In this document: positions 56,841-64,000 of the stretch, piece by piece | Layout of the letters: each line of letters begins with the position of its first letter | Position numbering within the stretch: position 1 is the stretch's first letter | NCBI RefSeq assembly: GCF_013371465.1 | Contig: NZ_JABWDU010000006.1 | Span: 186,001-250,000 of the forward strand | From: Ensifer oleiphilus | Lineage (GTDB): Bacteria; Pseudomonadota; Alphaproteobacteria; Rhizobiales; Rhizobiaceae | Length of the DNA stretch: 64,000 nt | Direction of reading: 5' to 3' | Notes under the pieces: generated by a model | The model's database searches: none | The model's input: only the letters and a program-made list of their open reading frames with translations | What the model was told of the DNA's origin: nothing | Program-made: the position numbers and the translations under genes

Positions 56841-57719
56841 ATGAAGATCATTGTCGGAATAGCCACGGCGGGTCGCCGCGAGGTGCTATCCGAAACGCTT
56901 CTGCACCTGACCCGGCAGGATCGCAAACCGGATGCGATCCTCGTCTGCCCTGCTTCGCCTGATGATGTCGATCTCGACCTTGTCCGCACACTCGCTCCCG
57001 ACGTTACCGTGGTCAGCGGCAGAAAAGGTTCCTGCGCGCAGCGTAACGCCATTCTCGACCGGACAGGAACCGCCGATGTTGTCGCGTTTTTTGATGACGA
57101 CTTCCTGCCCCGGCATGATTTTCTGGCTAAAGTCGAGGACCTTTTCAAAAGACAGCCCGACATCGCCGTGGCGACAGGCCTGGTCTTGGCCGATGGCATT
57201 CATGGCCCAGGCATCTCGGTCAAGGCAGGGTTGGACATCCTCGAACAAGATCAGGCGGCAACGCCCCCGACGACACTCGAACCTGTCTACAACGCCTATG
57301 GCTGCAACATGGTGTTCCGTGTGTCGGCTATAGAAGCCGACGCAACCCGCTTCGACGAAAGGCTGCCGCTTTACGGCTGGCAGGAAGATGTCGATTTCTG
57401 CCGCCGTCTCGCGCGCCACGGCCGCATCGTTCGAAGTGGCCAATTGCGTGGGGTGCACCTCGGCAACAAGCGCGGCCGCACCTCGGGCCTGCGCTTCGGC
57501 TACTCTCAGGTCGCTAACCCGCTCTACCTCTTGCGCAAGGGCAGTGTCGGCCTGAGGTGGACCCTCCACCTCATGGGGAGCAACGTCGCAGCGAACACGA
57601 TCGGCAGCCTGAAGCCACAATCCCTTGTCGACCGGCGGGGTCGGCTCAAGGGAAACCTCATTGCCTTCGCCGATCTCCTGCGCGGCAGACTAGACCCCTC
57701 GCGCGTGCTCGAACTGTGA
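56841..57719 (+). CDS. Family 2 glycosyltransferase
   Basis: This 292-residue protein begins MKIIVGIATAGRREVLSETLLHLTRQDRKPD. The GT-A fold has the metal-binding acidic motif in VVAFFDDDFLP near residue 83 and the acceptor region LYGWQEDVDFCRRLARHG (ED motif). No membrane helix is evident, so it is a cytoplasmic or peripheral enzyme adding a sugar from a nucleotide donor, probably during surface-glycan assembly with the flippase encoded 91 bases upstream. AGAGGCGACG is the ribosome site. Sugar specificity is unknown. Confidence 0.88.
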   Translation: MKIIVGIATAGRREVLSETLLHLTRQDRKPDAILVCPASPDDVDLDLVRTLAPDVTVVSGRKGSCAQRNAILDRTGTADVVAFFDDDFLPRHDFLAKVEDLFKRQPDIAVATGLVLADGIHGPGISVKAGLDILEQDQAATPPTTLEPVYNAYGCNMVFRVSAIEADATRFDERLPLYGWQEDVDFCRRLARHGRIVRSGQLRGVHLGNKRGRTSGLRFGYSQVANPLYLLRKGSVGLRWTLHLMGSNVAANTIGSLKPQSLVDRRGRLKGNLIAFADLLRGRLDPSRVLEL

Positions 57720-57750
57720 TTGCGTGTTTATCTCCGACCTGACAAGTTGA

Positions 57751-58842
57751 TCAGCCGCGCCCTGCCGCCAAGAGGTTGAGCAGAACCACGGCGCTTGCAT
57801 CCCATGAAAACCGCTCGGCATTGTCGTGCCCGGCGCGCGCAAGCTGCCGCCGGAGCGCGCCATCGGCGGATATCGTCCGCATCGCGTTGACCAGTGATTC
57901 CGGCTTTGTCGGATCGAAGTAGAGCGCCGCCTCGCCGCAGGCTTCCCGGACTGGCGGGATATCGGCGGCAAGCACGGGGCACCCTTGCGTCATCGCCTCA
58001 AGCGGCGGAATGCCGAAGCCTTCATAGAGGCTTGGAAACAGGAAGGCGGTGGCGTGGCGCTGCAGCCCGGCGATCTCCGCGTCCGACAGTCGCCCCGAAA
58101 AGATCAGGTTGCCGCGCGACGTCGGAGCGATATCGCGAAAGACGCTCGGATCCGTGCCGCCGACGACCACGAGCTTGCCGCCCGCATCCCCCAGGTCCTC
58201 GAAGGCACGCACCGCGAACTCGACATTCTTGTTGGGCTTCAAAGTGCCGACGAGAAGGAAGAACGGGCGATCGGCAAGGCCCAGCTTCGCAACGATATCC
58301 CGATCCGGCTGAAGGTCGGAAAAGTGGTCGGTGGCGTTGTAGATCACGTCGATGCCATCAGCGGGAACGCGAAAGACATCCGCCAGTTCGCGGCGCGAAA
58401 AACAGGAAACCGTACCGATCTTCGCGCGACGCGTCAGGATGTAGCCAAGCGCTCCGTGAAAGAGCCGATAGCCGCGACCGAAGGAGGCCGGATGGCGAAA
58501 GAGCGTGACGTCGTGGATCACCACCACCTGGTCGGAATGCAGCACCGGTCCGCTGCCGCCAAGGCCAATCAGCGTGTCGCGCCGTGCCCGCCAATAGAGC
58601 GGCCCCTGTTCCCAGAGATGACCAGGGCCCGAGCCGAAGCGTTCGATCGAGATCGCCGACAACGGCAGGTCATCCGGTGCTGACGCCGGCGCCAGCAGCC
58701 GCCAGCGCACGTCCTTCAGCGCCGCCGGCACGTCGCCGGCCGCAATGCGGGCATCGAGCGCGCGGGTGATCTCACGGGCAAAGCGCTGTACGCCGGTGAG
58801 CGGCTGGGTCAGGAACCGGCCGTTGATGGAAATCGTCTTCAC
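57751..58842 (-). CDS. Family 4 glycosyltransferase
   Basis: This 363-residue protein reads from GTG as [32 protein letters not shown] signatures are [76 protein letters not shown] with the conserved E-x7-E element, all typical of GT4 mannosyl- or galactosyl-type enzymes. The GTG follows AAAGGGTGCGTGC. It converges with the GT2 gene (31-base gap) and is divergent from the CobW-type gene. Confidence 0.9.
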   Translation of the reverse strand: MKTISINGRFLTQPLTGVQRFAREITRALDARIAAGDVPAALKDVRWRLLAPASAPDDLPLSAISIERFGSGPGHLWEQGPLYWRARRDTLIGLGGSGPVLHSDQVVVIHDVTLFRHPASFGRGYRLFHGALGYILTRRAKIGTVSCFSRRELADVFRVPADGIDVIYNATDHFSDLQPDRDIVAKLGLADRPFFLLVGTLKPNKNVEFAVRAFEDLGDAGGKLVVVGGTDPSVFRDIAPTSRGNLIFSGRLSDAEIAGLQRHATAFLFPSLYEGFGIPPLEAMTQGCPVLAADIPPVREACGEAALYFDPTKPESLVNAMRTISADGALRRQLARAGHDNAERFSWDASAVVLLNLLAAGRG

Positions 58843-59040
58843 GCACGCACCCTTTCGACAGGATGCGGACTCTCCCCGATTTTGATGAAAGGAGCGTTAT
58901 CGCAGCCGGGTTCCGCCGTTTCGACAGTGGCAAAGGCGTGGCCAAAATGGGCTTGGCCATTTGCGCATCGCCGCTGCATCTCCTATATGAAACGCGACAT
59001 GGATGCCCGCTCCCCGCATCCCGAGATCCCAGAGGTTCCC

Positions 59041-60144
59041 ATGACCGAAACATCCCCGCAGAAGCCGATTCCCGTCACCGTGCTCACCGGATATCTCGGC
59101 GCCGGCAAGACGACGCTGTTGAACCGCATCCTCACCGAGAACCACGGGCGCAAATACGCCGTCATCGTCAACGAATTCGGCGAGATCGGCATCGACAACG
59201 ACCTGATCGTGGAATCCGACGAGGAAATCTACGAGATGAACAATGGCTGCGTCTGCTGCACCGTGCGCGGCGACCTGATCCGCGTGGTGGAAGGCCTGAT
59301 GCGCCGGCCCGGCCGCTTCGATGCCATCATCGTCGAGACCACCGGCCTTGCCGACCCGGTTCCGGTCGCCCAGACCTTCTTCATGGACGACGACGTGCGC
59401 GCCAAAACCGAGCTTGATGCCGTCGTCGCGCTGGTCGACGCCAAGCACCTGCCGCTCCGGCTGAAGGACAGCCGTGAGGCCGAAGACCAGATCGCCTTTG
59501 CCGATGTGGTGCTCCTCAACAAGACCGATCTCGTCAGCCCGGAAGAGCTGGAGCGGATCGAGGCGACGGTTCGCGTCATCAACCCGTCGGCCCGCATCTA
59601 CAGGACGCAACGCTCCGAAATCGACCTGACCAAGGTTCTCGACCAGGGCGCGTTCAACCTCGAGCGGGCGCTGGAAAACGACCCGCACTTCCTCGACCAG
59701 GACGATCACGAACACGATCACACCTGCGGTCCCGATTGCGGCCACGATCACCATCATCACCACGATCATGACCACCATCATCACGACCACGATCACGATC
59801 ATGGCCATCACCACCATGATCACGCTCCGTCGCCGATCCATGACGTGACGGTGCAGTCGATCTCGCTGCGCGGCGGCGAGATGAACCCCGACCGCTTCTT
59901 CCCCTGGATCCAGAAGATCACCCAGACGGACGGCCCGAACATCCTGCGCCTCAAAGGCATCATCGCCTTTGCCGGGGACGCCGAGCGCTATGTCGTGCAG
60001 GGCGTGCACATGATCATCGAGGGCGACCATCAGCGCGCCTGGAAGGAAGGCGAAAAGCGCGAAAGCCGCCTGGTCTTCATCGGCCGCGACCTCGACCGCG
60101 AAAAGCTGGAGCGCACGTTCAAGGCCTGCGAAGCTTCAGCCTGA
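59041..60144 (+). CDS. CobW/ZNG1-type GTP-binding metallochaperone with His-rich insertion
   Basis: This 367-residue P-loop GTPase begins [31 protein letters not shown] (Walker A 17-25). It has the metal-binding CxCC motif at 70-73 ([11 protein letters not shown]), NKTD guanine recognition near 158, and a C-terminal CobW domain ([21 protein letters not shown]). Residues about 221-264 form an extraordinary low-complexity run containing 22 histidines with interspersed Asp and two Cys, a probable zinc or nickel store. The start at 59041 follows AGAGGTTCCC. Such G3E proteins deliver metal, often zinc, to target enzymes under shortage. A WD40 gene follows 120 bases away. Confidence 0.92.
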   Translation: MTETSPQKPIPVTVLTGYLGAGKTTLLNRILTENHGRKYAVIVNEFGEIGIDNDLIVESDEEIYEMNNGCVCCTVRGDLIRVVEGLMRRPGRFDAIIVETTGLADPVPVAQTFFMDDDVRAKTELDAVVALVDAKHLPLRLKDSREAEDQIAFADVVLLNKTDLVSPEELERIEATVRVINPSARIYRTQRSEIDLTKVLDQGAFNLERALENDPHFLDQDDHEHDHTCGPDCGHDHHHHHDHDHHHHDHDHDHGHHHHDHAPSPIHDVTVQSISLRGGEMNPDRFFPWIQKITQTDGPNILRLKGIIAFAGDAERYVVQGVHMIIEGDHQRAWKEGEKRESRLVFIGRDLDREKLERTFKACEASA

Positions 60145-60180
60145 TTTCGGAAGCCGCGCGGCGGCCATGATCAAATAAGG

Positions 60181-60229
60181 AGAGCATGATGCCGGCGGAA
60201 AACCGCTTGCACTTTCGGCATCACGCTCT
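60181..60229. repeat. Palindromic rhizobial-type intergenic repeat
   Basis: AGAGCATGATGCCG (60181-60194) pairs with CGGCATCACGCTCT (60216-60229), 14 positions with one mismatch, enclosing GGAAAACCGCTTGCACTTT. The layout matches a dispersed rhizobial repeat family (AGCATGATG...GCGGTTTTC). It separates the CobW and WD40 genes and may act as a weak terminator. Confidence 0.65.
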
Positions 60230-60264
60230 AACCGCATGCCCAACCAGGGGACCAGAACAATCTG

Positions 60265-61254
60265 ATGCCGACAGTCGCTCCGCTCGATCTCGAAGGCCAC
60301 GTCGTTGGCGTGACCTTTCTCAAGGGTATACCTTTCTTTGCCGAAGCCACCGGCGCCATCCACCGTCTCGACCTCGGCCACAAGACAACGGAAGTCCATG
60401 AGGGTCTGCTGTCGCTGGTTGTCGACGAGGCGAACGAGACGCTTCTCACCGGCGGCGAGGACGGCAAGGTGATGCGCACGGCCGCCGACGGCACGACGAC
60501 GCTGGTCGCCGAGGCGCCGCGCAAGTGGATCGCCCAGGTCGCCGCCGGACCTCAAGGCTCGGTCGGTTACGCCTATGGCAAGACCACGCACGTGCGTCTC
60601 GCCGACGGCAAGACCAAGGAATTTGCCGAGGAGCGCACGGTCGAGGGCATCGCCTTCGCACCAAAGGGCCTGCGCGTCGCCGCTGCCCGCTACAATGGCG
60701 TGTCGATGCACTGGGTCGGCACCTCCGGCCAGCCGATCGATCTCGACTGGAAGGGCGCCCATACCGGCGTCACCTTCTCGCCCGACGGCCGCTTCCTCGT
60801 CACCACCATGCAGGAAAACGCCCTGCATGGCTGGAAGCTCGACGCCAAGCCCGGCGCCGAAGCACGCCACATGCGCATGACCGGATACCCCGCCAAGGTG
60901 AAGTCGCTCTCCTGGTCGGCCAAGGGCAAGTGGCTCGCCTCCTCCGGCGCGCCAGCCGCCATCGTCTGGCCCTTCCAGGGCAAGGACGGTCCTATGGGCA
61001 AGGCACCGCTGGAACTCGGCACCCGTGCCGACATAATGGTGACGTCCGTTGCCTGTCATCCGGCCGAGGACATCGTCGCGATCGGCTACCAGGACGGCAT
61101 GATTCTCGCCGCCCGCTTCGCTGACAGCAAGGAAGTGCTGCTGCGCCGCCCCGGAAAGGGTGCCGTTACCGCCATGGCCTGGAGCAAGGACGGGCGCCAG
61201 CTCGTTTTCGGTTCGGCCGAGGGCGATTGCGGCGTCGTCGATATCGCCGGATAA
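60265..61254 (+). CDS. WD40-repeat beta-propeller protein
   Basis: This 329-residue protein begins MPTVAPLDLEGHVVGVTFLKGIPFFAEATGAIHRLDL. About seven degenerate WD-type units are seen (for example GHVVGVTFLKG, LSLVVDEANETLLTGGEDGKVM, GVTFSPDGRFLVTTMQENALHGWKL, KSLSWSAKGKWLASSGAPAAIVWPF, TAMAWSKDGRQLVFGSAEGDCGVVDI), so it should fold as a propeller scaffold in the cytoplasm. The partner is unknown; the adjacent CobW-type GTPase is a candidate by position. The ribosome site AGGGGACC is about 12 bases before the ATG. Confidence 0.85.
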   Translation: MPTVAPLDLEGHVVGVTFLKGIPFFAEATGAIHRLDLGHKTTEVHEGLLSLVVDEANETLLTGGEDGKVMRTAADGTTTLVAEAPRKWIAQVAAGPQGSVGYAYGKTTHVRLADGKTKEFAEERTVEGIAFAPKGLRVAAARYNGVSMHWVGTSGQPIDLDWKGAHTGVTFSPDGRFLVTTMQENALHGWKLDAKPGAEARHMRMTGYPAKVKSLSWSAKGKWLASSGAPAAIVWPFQGKDGPMGKAPLELGTRADIMVTSVACHPAEDIVAIGYQDGMILAARFADSKEVLLRRPGKGAVTAMAWSKDGRQLVFGSAEGDCGVVDIAG

Positions 61255-61292
61255 CATTCGCTCGACGCTCTTCGGAAACGTCAGCGCCATTG

Positions 61293-61441
61293 CCCCTCAC
61301 CCTAATCCTCTCCCCGCAAGCGGGGCGAGGGGACGTGGCAGACGCTCCGTCAAAGAGTGGCGGAAAATGACCGGACGAAACCGCGCCACAAGTCCCTTCG
61401 CCCCGCAGACGGGGAGAAGGTGGCGGCAGCCGGATGAGGGG
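61293..61441. repeat. 149-base composite intergenic repeat element
   Basis: The element is bounded by perfect 7-base inverted ends, CCCCTCA (61293-61299) and TGAGGGG (61435-61441). It contains two GC-rich hairpins, CCCC-GCAAGC-GGGG near 61312 and CCCCG-CAGA-CGGGG at 61401-61414. The CCCTCACCCTAATCCTCTCC pattern is a familiar dispersed repeat of alphaproteobacterial genomes. It lies between convergent genes. Confidence 0.7.
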
Positions 61442-61494
61442 CAGATGCAGCCACGACCTGCAACGCCCAGCCACACGGCAGCGATCTCCAAAAA

Positions 61495-62682
61495 TCAAAT
61501 CTTCACCACCGCCGCGGTCACGTACATGAAGGCAACACCGGCCGCGAGTCCGCCCATCACAGGCGGCGTCAGAAAGACCTCTGTGCGCTTGCCGCTCTGG
61601 CGCATCAGATAGGCGCCGACCTCGACGATCACCTGCAGGATCGCCCCCGCCCCGACAGCCAGCGCCAGCGCCGACCATTGCGCCGACGTTGCCAGGCTGC
61701 CGAGCCATATGCCCAGCACCGCCGGACCGCCGGCGAGGAATGTCAGGCCGGCAAAGGCCCACAGTGACGGCCGCTGCTTCAGGATCGGCGCAGCAATACC
61801 GATGCCCTCGGTCACGTTGTGCAGGGCGAAGCCGGCCACCAGGAAGGTGCCGAGCCCGGCCGATCCGGCGGCAAAGGCCGCCCCGATCGCAAGCCCTTCG
61901 CCAAGATTGTGCAGGCCGATGCCGAGCGCAATATAGGTGGAGAGCGCCAGTCCTGTCGGCACGCCGCCGCGTCGGCCGATCGCCATCAACACGAGAAAGC
62001 TGCCCAGGCCCGCCAGCACCACCATGACCGGCCCCTGGAAAATGGCTGCCGCCTGCGACGCCAGTTCCAACGCTTCAGCGCTTGCATCGACCAGCAGAAA
62101 GGCGAGAAGCCCAATCGTCAGCGATAACAGAAACGCCATTCCCGATGCACCGACGCCGCGCAGCACCGGATAGAACATCAGGCCGACGGCGACCGGCACG
62201 ATGCCGACGAGGATGCCGACCAGCGCCTGCAATCGCAATTGACCCGGCGTCGCCTGCGGCGTCGGCACGGCGACGGCGATGTCGTGCGCGAAGGTCGCGC
62301 CGGTATTGCTCACCACTTTCAGCGCATGCGCCTCGCCGAGCATCCAGGGGAACGGCAGGCTCAGCCAGGCCGTTTGGCCACGGGCGATCGGACCCGGCGG
62401 ATCCTGGGTGAATTGCCAGTAGGCGTCATCCACCTGGACTTGCGCCACCGTCATCGGTTCCGAGCCACCGGCGCGAACCAGCAGGCGCACACCGCTGTCA
62501 TCGAGCACTGTTCGCTCGAAGGTCAGGTTTTCGACCGGCGGCGCCCCGTTGCGAAAGCTCGACAGCGGATCGGTCGACAGGATCCAGGCAACGGCGATGC
62601 CAAAGGCGATGAGCGGCAGCGCCAGCCATACGAGATTGGTTTTTGCCGCGCGGATGGCGGCTCTCGGCAAGGTCTCGTTCAT
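61495..62682 (-). CDS. ZIP-family metal permease with N-terminal extracytoplasmic domain
   Basis: This 395-residue protein has one N-terminal membrane helix (residues about 17-36), then some 110 residues without helices that probably lie outside and read like a small beta-sandwich (RTVLDDSGVRLLVRAGGSEPMTVAQVQVDDAYWQF). The ZIP core of about eight helices starts near 150. Metal-site motifs are HNLGEGLAIG (258) and HNVTEGIGIA (288), the paired H-N-x-x-E-G pattern of ZIP transporters. Most ZIP proteins lack such an N-terminal domain. The ATG overlaps the multicopper oxidase stop (ATGA) and has a GGAGGCGCTGGT site, so the two are coupled. Metal (Fe, Zn or Mn) is not determinable. Confidence 0.85.
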   Translation of the reverse strand: MNETLPRAAIRAAKTNLVWLALPLIAFGIAVAWILSTDPLSSFRNGAPPVENLTFERTVLDDSGVRLLVRAGGSEPMTVAQVQVDDAYWQFTQDPPGPIARGQTAWLSLPFPWMLGEAHALKVVSNTGATFAHDIAVAVPTPQATPGQLRLQALVGILVGIVPVAVGLMFYPVLRGVGASGMAFLLSLTIGLLAFLLVDASAEALELASQAAAIFQGPVMVVLAGLGSFLVLMAIGRRGGVPTGLALSTYIALGIGLHNLGEGLAIGAAFAAGSAGLGTFLVAGFALHNVTEGIGIAAPILKQRPSLWAFAGLTFLAGGPAVLGIWLGSLATSAQWSALALAVGAGAILQVIVEVGAYLMRQSGKRTEVFLTPPVMGGLAAGVAFMYVTAAVVKI

Positions 62683-63812
62683 ACCAGCGCCTCCACCACG
62701 TCGAACATGCCGACCCACCCCAACTCGGTAAACTCGGTCTGGTGCGGATGAAACATGTAGAGGCCGGGTTCGTGCTCGGCGAAGGTGAACTCCAGAATGC
62801 CGCGCTGCGCCTGGCACTGGGTGATGAGATCGACGGTTTTCAGCGTCGGTGTCAGCGTCGTTCCCTGATCGTAGTAATCGAAGAAATTGGCGTGCAGGTG
62901 GAACGAGTTGATCGGATCGAACTCGATGACATTGACGAGATAGATGCGCACCGGCTTGCCCTTCACGATCCGGATCGGCCGCTTCATGAAGGCGTGGGCG
63001 ACGGTGTTGACCGCATAAAATTCGTTCTCGGCATCGAAATTGGTATCGAAGGCGTTCATCACCATCACCAGTTCCTGCCAGCCGGCATTCTCCGGCGTGC
63101 CGAGGAGCCGCGAACGGGCGACGTCCACGTTTTCAGGGTGACGCTCGGGGTCCGGGTCGATGACGAAGGCGCCGTACATGCCCTTGTGGATATGCCGGCG
63201 CAGCGGCATCGCATGGCAATGGTAGAGATGGCAGCCGAAGGGCTTGGCATCGAATTCGTAGACAAACTCGTCACCGGGATCGACCATGCCCGCGCCCGGC
63301 ACACCGTCCATCCGCGCCGCGTGAATGCCGTGAAAATGGATCGAATGCGGATGCGAAGCGTAGTTGCGAAAAACAATGCGCAGGCGTTCGCCCTCCTTGG
63401 CCCGAAGCGCCGGCCCAGGCACGCGGCCGTTATAGGTCCAGGCCGGAAAAGTGATGCCGGGCGCGATCTCGATGTCACGATCCTGCGCCGTCATCTCGAA
63501 GGTCCGGAGCGTGCGCCCGTCCGGCAACACCGAGACGGTGCCGGTGTCCCAGTCGGTCAGCATGTCTGTCGGATCGAAACCATTGACGCTGCTATCGACG
63601 TCGCCGACCGTCATCATGGCGCCATGCCCCATTGCCGGCATGGGCGCAGCCATATCCCCCGAAGTCTGCGCCGCCATCTGGTGACCGCCGCCATGGGTCG
63701 CCTGTTGCGCCAAGGCAGCCCCGGCGCAGATCGCGGTGCCACCGGCCGCCGCCAGCCCGCCCATCAGAAGACTGCGTCGTTTCAGCAGGTCTGGTTTCAC
63801 CGGATTGTCCAT
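62679..63812 (-). CDS. Tat-exported multicopper oxidase
   Basis: This 376-residue protein has a twin-arginine signal peptide (KRRSLLMGGLAAAGG, residues 11-25, cleavage near ALAQQA) and a Met/His-rich stretch (HGGGHQMAAQTSGDMAAPMPAMGHGAMM) after it, common in copper-handling oxidases. Two cupredoxin domains follow with copper ligands in HSIHFHGIHAARMDG, HLYHCHAMPLRRHIHKGM, FHLHANFF and MFHPHQTEFTELGWVGMFD. It is therefore a periplasmic copper oxidase, perhaps a ferroxidase, cuprous oxidase or nitrite-reductase relative. The start at 63812 follows GAGGGGCGACATCC; the frame to 63968 runs through the operator. It is coupled to a ZIP permease gene. Confidence 0.88.
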   Translation of the reverse strand: MDNPVKPDLLKRRSLLMGGLAAAGGTAICAGAALAQQATHGGGHQMAAQTSGDMAAPMPAMGHGAMMTVGDVDSSVNGFDPTDMLTDWDTGTVSVLPDGRTLRTFEMTAQDRDIEIAPGITFPAWTYNGRVPGPALRAKEGERLRIVFRNYASHPHSIHFHGIHAARMDGVPGAGMVDPGDEFVYEFDAKPFGCHLYHCHAMPLRRHIHKGMYGAFVIDPDPERHPENVDVARSRLLGTPENAGWQELVMVMNAFDTNFDAENEFYAVNTVAHAFMKRPIRIVKGKPVRIYLVNVIEFDPINSFHLHANFFDYYDQGTTLTPTLKTVDLITQCQAQRGILEFTFAEHEPGLYMFHPHQTEFTELGWVGMFDVVEALV

Positions 63813-63902
63813 GGATGTCGCCCCTCGCCCGATACGGCGCCACGTGTCCGCTCCGATTTGCAGAGGCGATGCCACAAAGCCCGAATTGACCGGCGCGCCT
63901 AA

Positions 63903-63919
63903 TTGCGAACCGTTCGCAA
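63903..63919. promoter_or_regulatory. Perfect palindrome upstream of the multicopper oxidase operon
   Basis: TTGCGAAC-C-GTTCGCAA is a perfect 17-base palindrome 90 bases upstream of the ATG. A further related element, TGCAAAT-N7-ATTCGCA, lies at 63933-63953. Position and symmetry suggest control by a metal-responsive regulator such as a Fur/Mur/Irr or MerR-type protein, but none of the standard boxes is matched exactly. Confidence 0.55.
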
Positions 63920-64000
63920 CTACATTGATAATGCAAATGCAACTCATTCGCAATTGATGAAGGCGCAAGCGGAGACGATTAACGGATTGACCCCGGCGGT

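Noticed and set aside
58943-58962. AAATGG-N6-CCATTT inverted repeat upstream of the CobW-type gene as a Zur box
   Set aside because: The match to known alphaproteobacterial Zur sites is poor and the arms are short, so it is not listed as an operator.

Overview
The window is about 64 kb of GC-rich chromosomal DNA with tightly packed genes, short translationally coupled operons and long antisense shadow frames. It most likely comes from a member of the Rhizobiaceae (Ensifer/Sinorhizobium/Rhizobium type). The protein families suggest this (glgP-glgB-glgC-glgA-pgm-glgX order, heterotetrameric sarcosine oxidase soxBDAG, three-gene pntAA-pntAB-pntB transhydrogenase next to an aa3 oxidase subunit IV, S21 with a GTG start), as do rhizobial-style palindromic intergenic repeats and CtrA-like TTAA-N7-TTAA boxes. 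No rRNA, tRNA, CRISPR array, phage or intact insertion sequence was recognised; it reads as core or stable accessory chromosome.

Layout. 1-4.1 kb: a partial small gene, a small membrane protein, a dapA-like aldolase with an upstream hypothetical, and ilvD. 4.2-9 kb: a detoxification and stress block with a lipocalin-like protein, two tandem GFA-family zinc proteins with striking paired operators and a MarR regulator, then a second MarR divergent from DUF899, DUF1579 and VOC genes. 9.1-13.1 kb: a membrane diguanylate cyclase, and a LysR regulator divergent from an aldo/keto reductase. 13.5-20.1 kb: a three-gene operon of transglutaminase-DUF2126, circularly permuted ATP-grasp/alpha-E fusion and a second transglutaminase, a predicted peptide-ligase system of unknown product. 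20.3-21.6 kb: a TadG-like von Willebrand protein. 21.8-33.1 kb: the complete glycogen cluster.

33.1-35.2 kb: a coupled MaoC-DUF2332-GNAT operon. 35.3-40.8 kb: soxBDAG with an internally deleted zinc alcohol dehydrogenase pseudogene behind it. 41-43.2 kb: rpsU, a TPR lipoprotein and a DUF992 protein. 43.4-47 kb: proton-translocating transhydrogenase and an aa3 oxidase subunit IV. 47.2-50.6 kb: a FeeM-like N-acyl amino acid synthase whose upstream region holds three exact TTAA-N7-TTAA boxes, and a membrane GGDEF-EAL protein. 51-55.3 kb: a C26 amidotransferase, a D-2-hydroxyacid dehydrogenase with LacI regulator, and a MarR regulator divergent from a creatininase-family hydrolase. 55.3-58.8 kb: a small surface-polysaccharide locus (flippase, GT2, GT4). 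59-63.8 kb: a His-rich CobW/ZNG1-type GTPase, a WD40 protein, and a Tat-exported multicopper oxidase coupled to an unusual ZIP permease.

The most promising leads are the transglutaminase/ATP-grasp/alpha-E operon, the FeeM-like gene under possible CtrA control, the multicopper oxidase-ZIP pair, and the GFA operator architecture. All functional statements rest on reading motifs and family resemblance by eye; no database search was possible.
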